Origin: Eutreptiella sp. 'Long Island Sound 2002'
Taxonomy: Eukaryota; Euglenozoa; Euglenophyceae; Eutreptiales; Eutreptiaceae
Direction of reading: 5' to 3'
Length of the DNA: 64,000 bases
NCBI GenBank assembly: GCA_964036045.1
Contig: OZ038384.1
Location: 96,599,474 to 96,663,473 of the forward strand
Of the stretch, positions 1-10,690 are shown in pieces. Under the pieces are notes generated by a model that did not search any database, was not told the origin of the DNA, and saw nothing but the letters and a program-made list of their open reading frames with translations. Each line of letters opens with the position of its first letter. Within the stretch, counting starts at the first letter, position 1. A program made the position numbers and the translations under genes.

Positions 1-1189
1 GCAAATTGGCTACCTCACCCCTGCCGTATCGGGGAGCCCCACCGCCTCAGAGCGGGGGGCAAAATCAGAAGTGGCCCACAAGTGGGCAAATTGGCTACCT
101 CAACCCTGCTGTATCGGGGAGCTTCACCGCCTCAGAGCGGGGGGCAAAATCAGAAGTGGCCCACAAGTGGGCAAATTGCTACCTCACCCCTGCCATATCG
201 GGGAGCCCCACCGCCTCAGAGCGGGGGGCAAAATCAGAAGTGGCCCACAAGTGGGCAAATTGGCTACCTCACCCCTACCGTATCAGAGAGCCCCACCGCC
301 TCAGAGCGGGGGGCAAAATCAGAAGTGGCCCACAAGTGGGCAAATTGGCTACCTCACCCCTGCCGTATCGGAGAGCCCCACCGCCTCAGAGCGGGGGGCA
401 GAATCAGAAATGGCCCACAAGTGGGCGAATTGGCTACCTCACCCCTGCCGTATCGGGGAGCCCCACCGCCTCAGAGCGGGGGGCAAAATCACAAGTGGCC
501 CACAAGTGGGCAAATTGGCTACCTCGGCCATGCCGTATCGGGGATCCCCACCGCCTCAGAGGGGGGGGCAAAATCAGAAGTGGCCCACAAGTGGGCAAAT
601 TGGCTACCTCGGCCTTGCCGTATCGGGGAGCCCCATCGCCTTAGAGCGGGGGGCAAAATCAGAAGTGGCCCACAAGTGGGCAAATTGGCTACCTCACCCC
701 TGCCGTATCGGGGAGCCCCACCGCCTCAGAGCGGGGGGCAAAATCACAAGTGGCCCACAAGTGGGCGAATTGGCTACCTCACCCCTGCCGTATCGGGGAG
801 CCCCCCCGCCTCAGAGCGGGGGGCAAAATCACAAGTGGCCCACAAGTGGGCGAATTGGCTACCTCACCCCTGCCGTATCGGGGAGCCCCATCGCCTTAGA
901 GCGGGGGGCAAAATCAGAAGTGGCCCACAAGTGGGCAAATTGGCTACCTCACCCCTGCCGTATCGGGGAGCCCCACCGCCTTAGAGCGGGGGGCAAAATC
1001 AGAAGTGGCCCACAAGTGGGCAAATCGGCTACCCCACCCCTGCCGTATCGGGGAGCCCGGCCGCCTCAGAGCGGGGGGCAAAATCAGAAGTGCCACACAA
1101 GTGGGCGAATTGGCTACCTCACCCCTGCCGTATCGGGGAGCCCCACCGCCTCAGAGCGGGGGGCAAAATCAGAAGTGGCCCACAAGTGG

Positions 1190-1274
1190 GCAAATTGGCT
1201 ACCTCACCCCTGCCGTATCGGGGAGCCCCACCGCCTCAGAGCGGGGGGCAAAATCAGAAGTGGCCCACAAGTGG
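1190..1274 (+). repeat. Representative consensus monomer (85 bp)
   Basis: This copy matches the consensus I derived by eye at all 85 positions and serves as reference; its first base is monomer position 1. Landmarks: GCAAATTGG at 1-9, CTACCTCACCCC at 10-21, TGCCGTATCGGGG at 22-34, AGCCCC at 35-40, ACCGCCTCAGAG at 41-52, CGGGGGGC at 53-60, AAAATCAGAAG at 61-71, TGGCCCACAAGTGG at 72-85. It has four CpGs (25/26, 30/31, 43/44, 53/54). It has no TAA, TAG or TGA in any forward frame and no ATG, whereas the reverse strand has stops. Common variants elsewhere are A3G, A5T, C21A, G31A, G33A, C46T, C48T, G54C, A62G, G68C, G71A, C76A and G84A. Confidence 0.95.
1225..1249. repeat. Inverted repeat 1 in the reference monomer (positions 36-60)
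   Basis: GCCCC (36-40) pairs with GGGGC (56-60) and CCGC (42-45) pairs with GCGG (52-55). This leaves a single-A bulge at 41 and a six-base loop CTCAGA at 46-51, giving nine G:C pairs. The same element recurs in most monomers, so roughly seven hundred copies are expected. Two of the most frequent substitutions, C46T and C48T, lie in the loop. G54C and G54A, and the paired change A41G/C42A, do disturb the stem in subsets. Extrusion or function is unproven. Confidence 0.7.
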
Positions 1275-1276
1275 GC
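1263..1276. repeat. Inverted repeat 2 across the monomer junction (positions 74-85 plus 1-2)
   Basis: GCCCAC, then AA, then GTGGGC: a perfect six-base dyad with a two-base centre, spanning the monomer boundary and repeated every 85 bases. Changing the centre creates CACGTG in a dozen monomers while keeping both arms. C76A (giving GGCACACAAG) and G84A (giving AAGTAGGC) each break one pair in recurrent subsets. It could be a binding site for a dimeric protein or simply a conserved sequence accident; nothing here distinguishes them. Confidence 0.7.
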
Positions 1277-3059
1277 AAATTGGCTACCTCGGCCCTGCCG
1301 TATCGGGGAGCCCCACCGCCTCAGAGTGGGGGGCAAAATCAGAACTGGCCCACAAGTGGGCAAATTGGCTACCTCGGCCTTGCCGTATCGGGGAGCTCCA
1401 TCGCCTCAGAGCGGGGGGCAAAATCAGAAGTGGCCCACAAGTGGGCAAATTGGCTACCTCGACCCTGCCGTATCGGGGAGCCCCACCGCCTCAGAGCAGG
1501 GGGCAAAATCAGAAGTGGCCCACAAGTGGGCAAATCGGCTACCTCACCCCTGCCGTATTGGAGAGCCCCACCGCCTAAGAGCGGGGGGCACAATCACAAA
1601 TGGCCCACGAGTGGGCAAATTGGCTACCTCACCCCTGCCGCCTCGGGGAGCCCCACCGCCTCAGAGGGGGGGGCAAAATCAGAAGTGGCCCACAAGTGGG
1701 CGAGTTGGCTACCTCACCCCCGCCGTATCGGGGAGCCCCACCGCCTTAGAGCGGGGGGCAAAGTCAGAAGTGGCCCACAAGTGGGCAAATTGGCTACCTC
1801 ACCCCTGCCCTATCAGGGAGCCCCACCGCCTCAGAGCGGGGGGCAAAATCAGAAGTGGCCCACAAGTGGGCAAATTGGCTACCTCACCCCTGCCGTATCA
1901 GGGAGCCCCACCGCCTTAGAGCGGGGGGCAAAATCAGAAGTGGCCCACAAGTAGGCAAATTGGCTACCTCACCCCGGCCGTATCGGGGAGCCTCACCGCC
2001 TCAGAGCGGGGGGCAAAATCAGAAGTGGCCCACAAGTGGGCAAATTGGCTACCTCACCCCTTGCCGTATCAGGGAGCCCCACCGCCTCAGAGCGGGGGGC
2101 AAAATCAGAAGTGGCCCACAAGTGGGCAAATTGGCTACCTCACCCCTGCCGTATCGGGGAGCCCCACCGCCTTAGAGCAGGGGGCAAATCAGAAGTGGCC
2201 CACAAGTAGGCAAATTGGCTACCTCACCCCTGCCATATCGGGGAGCCCCAGCGCCTCAGAGCGGGGGGCAAAATCAGAAGTGGCCCACAAGTGGGCAAAT
2301 TGGCTACCTCACCCCTGCCGTATCGGGGAGCCCCACCGCCTTAGAGCGGGGGGCAAAATCAGAAGTGGCCCACAAGTGGGCAAATTGGCTACCTCACCCC
2401 TGCCGTATCGGGGAGCCCCACCGCCTCAGAGCGGGGGGCAAAATCAGAAGTGGCCCACAAGTGGGCGAATTGGCGACCTCACCATTGCCGTATCGGGGAG
2501 CCCCGACGCCTCAGAGCCGGGGGCAAAATCAGAAGTGGCTCACAAGTGGGCAAATTGGCTACCTCACCCCTACCGTATCAGAGAGCCCCACCGCCTCAGA
2601 GCGGGGGGCAAAATCAGAAGTGGCCCACAAGTGGGCAAATTGGCTACCTCACCCCTGCCGTATGGGAGAGCCCCACCGCCTCAGAGCGGGGGGCAGAATC
2701 AGAAATGGCCCACAAGTGGGTGAATTGGCTACCTCACCCCTGCCGTATCGGGGAGCCCCACCGCCTCAGAGCGGGGGGCAAAATCACAAGTGGCCCACAA
2801 GTGGGCAAATTGGCTACCTCACCCCTGCCGTATCTGAGAGCTCCAAAGCTTCACAGCGGGGGGCAAAATCAGAAGTGGCCCACAAGTGGGCGAATTGGCT
2901 ACCTCACCCCTGCCGTATCGGGGAGCCCCACCGCCTCAGAGCGGGGGGCAGAATCAGAAGTGGCCCACAAGTGGGCAAATTGGCTACCTCGACCCTGCCG
3001 TATCGGGGAGCCCCACCGCTTCAGAGCCGGGGGCAAAATCAGAAGTGGCCCACAAGTGT

Positions 3060-3145
3060 GCAAATTGGCTAACTTCCCCCTTGCTGTATCGGGGAGCCCC
3101 ACCGCCTCGGAGCGGGGGGCAAAATCAGAAGTGGCCCACAAGTGG
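3060..3145 (+). repeat. First TAACTT marker monomer (86 bp)
   Basis: Here CTACCTCACCCCTG is replaced by CTAACTTCCCCCTTG, one base longer, so the monomer is 86 bp. The same change recurs fourteen times, with the GGCTAACT start at 3067, 3493, 5109, 6045, 7746, 9362, 11488, 14125, 21691, 32912, 45749, 51700, 53316 and 53827. Thirteen of these are preceded by a monomer with CTCGACCCTG and AGCCGGGGG; 3493 is the exception. The variant brings a TAA codon into a forward frame and is one of the main reasons forward frames end. Its repeated, complex signature indicates one mutational origin spread by block duplication. Confidence 0.9.
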
Positions 3146-4299
3146 GCGAGTTGGCTACCTCACCCATGCCGTATCGGGGAGCCCCACCGCCTCAGAGCGG
3201 GGGGCAAAATCAGAAGTGCCACACAAGTGGGCAAATTGGCTACCTCACCCTTGCCGTATCGGAGAGCCCCACCGCCTCAGAGCGGGGGGCAGAATCAGAA
3301 ATGGCCCACAAGTGGGCGAATTGGCTACCTCACCCCTGCCGTATCAGAGAGCCCCAAAGCTTCAGAGCGGGGAGAAAAATCAGAAGTGGCCCACAAGTGG
3401 GCGAATTGGCTACCTCACCCCTGCTGTATCGGGGAGCCCCACCGCCTCAGAGCCGGGGGCAAAATCAGAAGTGGCCCACAAGTGGGCAAATTGGCTAACT
3501 TCCCCCTTGCCGTATCGGGGAGCCCCACCGCCTCAGAGCGGGGGGCAAAATCAGAAGTGGCCCACAAGTGGGCGAGTTGGCCACCTCACCCATGCCGTAT
3601 CGGGGAGCCCCACCGCCTTAGAGCGGGGGGCAAAATCAGAAGTGGCCCACAAGTGGGCAAATTGGCTACCTCACCCCTGCCGTATCGGAGCGCCCCGACG
3701 CCTCAGAGCGGGGGGCAAAATCAGAAGTGGCCCACAAGTGGGCAAATTGGCTACCTCACCCCTGCCGTATCGGGGAGCCCCACCGCCCTAGAGCGGGGGG
3801 CAAAATCAGAAGTGGCCCACAAGTGGGCAAATTGGCTACCTCACCCCTGCCGTATCGGGGAGCCCCACCGCCTCAGAGCGGGGGGCAAAATCAGAAGTGG
3901 CCCACAAGTGGGCAAATTGGCTACCTCACCCCTGCTGTATCGGGGAGCCCCACCGCCTTAGAGCGGGGGGCAAAATCAGAAGTGGCACACAAGTGGGCAA
4001 ATTGGCTACCTCACCCCTGCCGTATTGGAGAGCCCCGACGCCTCAGAGCGGGGGGCAAAATCAGAACTGGCCCACAAGTGGGCGAATTGGCTACCTCACC
4101 CCTGCCGTATCGGGGAGCCTCACCGCCTCAGAGCAGGGGGCAAAGTCAAAAGTGGCCCACAAGTGGGCAAATTGGCTACCTCACCCCGGCCGTATCGGGG
4201 AGCGTCACCGCCTCAGAGCGGTGGGCAAAATCAGAAGTGGCCCACAAGTGGGCAAATTGGCTACCTCACCCCTGCCGTATCAGGGAGCCCCACCGCCTG

Positions 4300-7200
4300 A
4301 GAGCGGGGGGCAAAATCAGAAATGGCCCACAAGTGGGCAAATTGGCTACCTCACCCCTGCCGTATCGGGGAGCCCCACCGCTTCAGAGCGGGGGGCAAAA
4401 TCAGAAGTGGCCCACAAGTGGGCGAATTGGCTACCTCACCCCTGCCGTATCGGGGAGCCCCACCGCCTCAGAGCGGGGGGCAAAATCAGAAGTGGCCCAC
4501 AAGTGGGCGAATTGGCTACCTCACCATTGCCGTATCGGGGAGCCCCACCGCTTCAGAGCGGGGGGCAAAATCAGAAGTGGCCCACAAGTGGGCAAATTGG
4601 CTACCTCACCCCTGCCGTATCGGGGAGCCCCACCGCCTCAGAGCCGGGGGCAAAATCAGAAGTAGCCCACAAGTGGGCAAAATGGCTACCTCACCCCTAC
4701 CGTATCAGAGAGCCCCACCGCCTCAGAGCGGCAGGCAAAATCAGAAGTGGCCCACAAGTGGGCAAATTGGCTACCTCGACCCTGCCGTATCGGGGAGCCC
4801 CACCGCCTCAGAGCGGGGGGCAAAATCACAAGTGGCCCACAAGTGGGCAAATTGGCTACCTCACCCCTGCCGTATCCGAGAGCCCCAAAGCTTCAGAGCG
4901 GGGGGCAAAATCAGAAGTGGCCCACAAGTGGGCGAATTGGCTACCTCACCCCTGCCGTATCGGGGAGCGCCACCGCCTCAGAGCGGGGGGCAGAATCAGA
5001 AGTGGCCCACAAGTGGGCAAATTGGCTACCTCGACCCTGCCGTATCGGGGAGCCCCACCGCCTCAGAGCCGGGGGCAAAATCAGAAGTGGCCCACAAGTG
5101 GGCAAAGTGGCTAACTTCCCCCTTGCCGTATCGGGGAGCCCCACCGCCTCAGAGCGGGGGGCAAAATCAGAAGTGGCCCACAAGTGGGCGAGTTGGCTAC
5201 CTCACCCATGCCGTATCGGGGAGCCCCACCGCCTTAGAGCGGGGGGCAAAATCAGAAGTGGCCCACAAGTGGGCAAATTGGCTACCTCACCCCTGCCGTA
5301 TCGGAGAGCGCCGACGCCTCAGAGCGGGGGGCAAAATCAGAAGTGGCCCACAAGTGGGAAAATTGGCTACCTCACCCCTGCCGTATCGGGGAGCCCCACC
5401 GCCTCAGAGCGGGGGGCAAAATCAGAAGTGGCCCACAAGTGGGCGAATTGGCTACCTCACCCCTGCCGTATCGGGGAGCCCCACCGCCTTAGAGCGGGGG
5501 GCAAAATCAGAAGTGGCACACAAGTGGACGAATTGGCTACCTCACCCCTGCCGTTTCGGGGAGCCCCACCGCCTCAGAGCGGGGGGCAAAATCAGAAGTG
5601 GCCCACAAGTGGGCAAATTGGCTACCTCACACCTGCCGTATTAGGGAGCCCCACATCCTCAGAGCGGGGGGCAAAATCAGAAATGGCCCACAAGTGGGCA
5701 AATGGGCTACCTCACCCCTGCCGTATCGGGGAGCCCCAACGCTTCAGAGCGGGGGGCAAAATCAGAAGTGGCCCACAAGTGGGCAAATTGGCTACCTCAC
5801 CCCTGCCGTATCCGAGAGCCCCAAAGCTTCAGAGCGGGGGGCAAAATCAGAAGTGGCCCACAAGTGGGCGAATTGGCTACCTCACCCCTGCCGTATCGGG
5901 GAGCCCCACCGCCTCAGAGCGGGGGGCAGAATCAGAAGTGGCCCACAAGTGGACAAATTGGCTACCTCGACCCTGCCGTATCGGGGAGCCCCACCGCCTC
6001 AGAGCCGGGGGCAAAATCAGAAGTGGCCCACAAGTGGGCAAATTGGCTAACTTCCCCCTTGCCGTATCGGGGAGCCCCACCGCCTCAGAGCGGGGGGCAA
6101 AATCAGAAGTGGCCCACAAGTGGGCGAGTTCGCTACCTCACCCATGCCGTATCGGGGAGCCCCACCGTCTTAGAGCGGGGGGCAAAATCAGAAGTGGCCC
6201 ACAAGTGGGCAAATTGGTTACCTCACCCCTGCCGTATCGGAGAGCCCCACCGCCTCAGAGCGGGGGGCAAAATCAGAAATGGCCCACAAGTGGGCAAATT
6301 GGCTACCTCACCCCTGCCGTATCGGGGAGCCCCACCGCCTTAGAGCGGGGGGCAAAATCAGAAGTGGCCCACAAGTGGGCAAATTGGCTACCTCACCCCT
6401 GCCCTATCGGGGAACCCCACCGCCTCAGAGCGGGGGGCAAAATCAGAAGTGGCCCACAAGTGGGCGAATTGGCTACCTCACCCTCGCCGTATCGGGGAGC
6501 CCCACCGCCTTAGAGCGGGGGGCAAAATCAGAAGTGGCACACAAGTGGGCGAATTGGCTACCTCACCCCTGCCGTATCGGGGAGCCCCACCGCCTTAGAG
6601 CGGGGGGCAAAATCGGAAGTGGCCCACAAGTGGGCAAATTGGCTACCTCACCCCTGCCGTATCAGGGAGCCCCGACGCCTCAGAGCGGGGGGCAAAATCA
6701 GAAGTGGCCCACAAGTGGGCAAATTGGCTACATCACCCCTGCCGTATCAGGGAGCCCCACCGCCTCAGAGCGGGGAACAAAATCAGAAGTGGCCCACAAG
6801 TGGGCAAATTGGCTACCTCACCCCTGCCGTATCAGGGAGCCCCACCGCCTTAGAGCGGGGGGCAAAATCAGAAGTGGCCCACAAGTGGGCAATTTGGCTA
6901 CCTCACCCATGCCGTATCGGGGAGCCCCACCGCTTCAGAGCGGGGGGCAAAATCAGAAGTGGCCCACAAGTGGGCAAATTGGCTACCTCGACCCTGCCGT
7001 ATCGGGGAGCCCCACCGCCTCAGAGCGGGGGGCAAAATCAGAAGTGGCCCACAAGTAGGCAAATTGGCTACCTCACCCCTGCCGTATCAGGGAGCCCCAC
7101 CGCCTCAGAGCGGGGGGCAAAATCAGAAGTGGCCCACAAGTGGGCAAATTGGCTACCTCACCCCTGCCGTATTGGAGAGCCCCACCGCCTCAGAGCGGGG

Positions 7201-10200
7201 GGCAAAATCAGAAGTGGCCCACAAGTGGGCAAATTGGCTACCTCACCCCTGCCATATCAGGGAGCCCCACCGCCTTAGAGCGGGGGGCAAAATCAGAAGT
7301 GGCCCACAAGTGGGCAAATGGGCTACCTCACCCCTGCCGTATCGGGGAGCCTTAACGCTTCAGAGCGGGGGGCAAAATCAGAAGTGGCCCACAAGTGGGC
7401 AAATTGGCTACCTCGACCCTGCCGTATCGGGGAGCCCCACCGCCTCAGAGCGGGGGGCAAAATCACAAGTGGCCCACAAGTGGGCAAATTGGCTACCTCA
7501 CCCCTGCCGTATCCGAGAGCCCCAAAGCTTCAGAGCGGGGGGCAAAATCAGAAGTGGCCCACAAGTGGGCGAATTGGCTACCTCACCCCTGCCGTATCGG
7601 GGAGCCCCACCGCCTCAGAGCGGGGGGCAGAATCAGAAGTGGCCCACAAGTGGGCAAATTGGCTACCTCGACCCTGCCGTATCGGGGAGCCCCACCGCCT
7701 CAGAGCCGGGGGCAAAATCAGAAGTGGCCCACAAGTGGGCAAATTGGCTAACTTCCCCCTTGCCGTATCGGGGAGCCCCACCGCCTCAGAGCGGGGGGCA
7801 AAATCAGAAGTGGCCCACAAGTGGGCAAATTGGCTACCTCACCCCTGCTGTATCGGAGAGCGCCGACGCCTCAGAGCGGGGGGCAAAATCAGAAGTGGCC
7901 CACAAGTGGGAAAATTGGCTACCTCACCCCTGCCGTATCGGGGAGCCCCACCGCCTCAGAGCGGGGGGCAAAATCAGAAGTGGCCCACAAGTGGGCGAAT
8001 TGGCTACCTCACCCCTGCCGTATCGGGGAGCCCCACCGCCTTAGAGCGGGGGGCAAAATCAGAAGTGGCACACAAGTGGGCAAATTGGCTACCTCACCCC
8101 TGCCGTATCAGGGAGCCCCACCGCCTTAGAGCGGGGGGCAAAATCAGAAGTGGCCCACAAGTGGGCAAATTGGCTACCTCACCCCTGCCGTATCGGGGAG
8201 CCCCACCGCCTTAGAGCGGGGGGCAAAATCAGAAGTGGCACACAAGTGGGCAAATTGGCTACCTCACCCCTGCCGTATTGGAGAGCCCCACCGCCTAAGA
8301 GCGGGGGGCACAATCAGAAATGGCCCACAAGTGGGCAAATTGGCTACCTCACCCCTGCCGCCTCGGGGGGCCCCACCGCCTCGGAGCGGGGGGCAAAATC
8401 AGAACTGGCCCACAAGTGGGCGAATTGGCTACCTCACCCCCGCCGTATCGGGGAGCCTCACCGCCTCAGAGCAGGGGGCAAAGTCAAAAGTGGCCCACAA
8501 GTGGGGAAATTGGCTACCTCACACCTGCCGTATTAGGGAGCCCCACCGCCTCAGAGCGGGGGGCAAAATCAGAAATGGCCCACAAGTGGGCAAATGGGCT
8601 ACCTCACCCCTGCCGTATCGGGGAGCCCCAACGCTTCAGAGCGGGGGGCAAAATCAGAAGTGGCCCACAAGTGGGCAAATTGGCTACCTCACCCCTGCCG
8701 TATCAGGGAGCCCCACCGCCTCAGAGCGGGGGGCAAAATCAGAAGTGGCCCACAAGTGGGCAAATTGGCTACCTCACCCCTGCCGTATTGGAGAGCCCCA
8801 CCGCCTCAGAGCGGGGGGCAAAATCAGAAGTGGCCCACAAGTGGGCAAATTGGCTACCTCACCCCTGCCATATCAGGGAGCCCCAATGCCTTAGAGCGGG
8901 GGGCAAAATCAGAAGTGGCCCACAAGTGGGCAAATGGGCTACCTCACCCCTGCCGTATCGGGGAGCCCCAACGCTTCAGAGCGGGGGGCAAAATCAGAAG
9001 TGGCCCACAAGTGGGCAAATTGGCTACCTCGACCCTGCCGTATCGGGGAGCCCCACCGCCTCAGAGCGGGGGGCAAAATCACAAGTGGCCCACAAGTGGG
9101 CAAATTGGCTACCTCACCCCTGCCGTATCCGAGAGCCCCAAAGCTTCAGAGCGGGGGGCAAAATCAGAAGTGGCCCACAAGTGGGCGAATTGGCTACCTC
9201 ACCCCTGCCGTATCGGGGAGCCCCACCGCCTCAGAGCGGGGGGCAGAATCAGAAGTGGCCCACAAGTGGGCAAATTGGCTACCTCGACCCTGCCGTATCG
9301 GGGAGCCCCACCGCCTCAGAGCCGGGGGCAAAATCAGAAGTGGCCCACAAGTGGGCAAATTGGCTAACTTCCCCCTTGCCATATCGGAGAGCGCCGACGC
9401 CTCAGAGCGGGGGGCAAAATCAGAAGTGGCCCACAAGTGGGAAAATTGGCTACCTCACCCCTGCCGTATCGGGGAGCCCCACCGCCTCAGAGCGGGGGGC
9501 AAAATCAGAAGTGGCCCACAAGTGGGCGAATTGGCTACCTCACCCCTGCCGTATCGGGGAGCCCCACCGCCTTAGAGCGGGGGGCAAAATCAGAAGTGGC
9601 ACACAAGTGGGCAAATTGGCTACCTCACCCCTGCCGTATCAGGGAGCCCCACCGCCTTAGAGCGGGGGGCAAAATCAGAAGTGGCCCACAAGTGGGCAAA
9701 TTGGCTACCTCACCCCTGCCGTATCGGGGAGCCCCACCGCCTTAGAGCGGGGGGCAAAATCAGAAGTGGCACACAAGTGGGCAAATTGGCTACCTCACCC
9801 CTGCCGTATTGGAGAGCCCCACCGCCTAAGAGCGGGGGGCACAATCAGAAATGGCCCACAAGTGGGCAAATTGGCTACCTCACCCCTGCCGCCTCGGGGG
9901 GCCCCACCGCCTCGGAGCGGGGGGCAGAATCAGAAGTGGCCCACGTGTGGGCAAGGTGGCTACTTAACCCCTGCCACCTCGGGGATCCCCACCGCCTCAG
10001 AGGGGGGGGCAAAATCAGAACTGGCCCACAAGTGGGCGAATTGGCTACGTCACCCCCGCCGTATCGGGGAGCCTCACCGCCTCAGAGCAGGGGGCAAAGT
10101 CAAAAGTGGCCCACAAGTGGGCAAATTGGCTACCTCACACCTGCCGTATTAGGGAGCCCCACCGCCTCAGAGCGGGGGGCAAAATCAGAAATGGCCCACA

Positions 10201-10690
10201 AGTGGGCAAATGGGCTACCTCACCCCTGCCGTATCGGGGAGCCCCAACGCTTCAGAGCGGGGGGCAAAATCAGAAGTGGCCCACAAGTGGGCAAATTGGC
10301 TACCTCACCCCTGCCGTAACGGGGAGCCCCACCGCCTCAGAGCGGGGGGCAAAATCAGAAGTGGCCCACAAGTGGGCGAATTGGCTACCTCACCATTGCC
10401 GTATCGGGGAGCCCCACCGCTTCAGAGCGGGGGGCAAAATCAGAAGTGGCCCACAAGTGGGCAAATTGGCTACCTCACCCCTGCCGTATCGGGGAGCCCC
10501 ACCGCCTCAGAGCCGGGGGCAAAATCAGAAGTGGCCCACAAGTGGGCGAATTGGCTACCTCACCCCCGCCGTATCGGGGAGCCTCACCGCCTCAGAGCAG
10601 GGAGCAAAGTCAAAAGTGGCCCACAAGTGGGCAAATTGGCTACCTCACACCTGCCGTATTAGGGAGCCCCACCGCCTCAGAGCGGGGGGC
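4300..10690 (+). repeat. Cassette-rich segment with 11-, 18-, 19-, 20- and 25-monomer spacings
   Basis: TAACTT cassettes at 5109, 6045, 7746, 9362 and 11488 are spaced 936, 1701, 1616 and 2126 bases, that is 11, 20, 19 and 25 monomers plus one base. The rare GTGGGAAAATTGG junction occurs at 5354, 7906 and 9437; the last two are 1,531 bases apart (18 monomers plus one). About 7,850-8,390 and 9,380-9,921 are near copies at that offset, including the CCTAAGAG and CCGCCTCGGGG monomers. Variable spacing with the same markers indicates unequal exchange rather than a fixed higher-order repeat. Confidence 0.75.
9812..10060 (+). repeat. Divergent cassette with CACGTG and BamHI site, copy 1
   Basis: Consecutive monomers carry GGAGAGCCCC with CCTAAGAG, then CTGCCGCCTCGGGGGG, then CCCACGTGTGGGCAAGG, then CTACTTAACCCCTGCC with CGGGGATCCCC. 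These are the most divergent monomers of the window but remain in register. CACGTG starts at 9942. Later copies of the same order have CACGTG at 16660, 18700, 20995, 40718 and 43863, each followed by GGATCC. Truncated versions lacking the CACGTG monomer appear near 1,560-1,660, 8,280-8,400 and between 35,400 and 38,250. Confidence 0.85.

Larger units (their letters stand above)
1..4300 (+). repeat. Left irregular segment of the array
   Basis: About 50 monomers with many private substitutions and no obvious long tandem duplication. Examples are GGGATCCCC near 541, TGCCACACAAG near 1,090 and again near 3,217, and CCACGAGTGG near 1,606. Three of the six isolated single-base indels of the window are here: a missing G near 178, an extra base near 2,060 and a missing base near 2,185. 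Two TAACTT monomers (3,067 and 3,493) lie only five monomers apart. The greater heterogeneity suggests an older or less homogenised part of the array, but I did not compute divergence. Confidence 0.6.

Noticed and set aside
1220-1249. G-quadruplex motif
   Set aside because: The monomer has two G runs of four or more, separated by far more than seven bases, so four closely spaced runs are never present on either strand in the consensus.
1234-1251. CTCF-like site in AGAGCGGGGGGCAA
   Set aside because: Resembles the core only over GGGGGC and misses several informative positions; a PWM scan would be needed and I expect a weak score.
1190-1274. CENP-B box in the monomer
   Set aside because: No stretch fits the canonical pattern (TTCG, four bases, A, two bases, CGGG). 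The CGGG occurrences at positions 30-33 and 53-56 lack the upstream TTCG and the central A.
1190-1300. Ancient half-monomer repeat, suggested by GGGCAAA occurring twice per monomer
   Set aside because: The two copies are 27 and 58 bases apart and their flanks do not align beyond a few bases.
2899-3141. Recurrent 80-codon reverse-strand open frames near each TAACTT monomer
   Set aside because: They appear only because the +1 variant and its neighbours shift or remove reverse-strand stops over three monomers. Identical frames recur wherever the cassette was duplicated.
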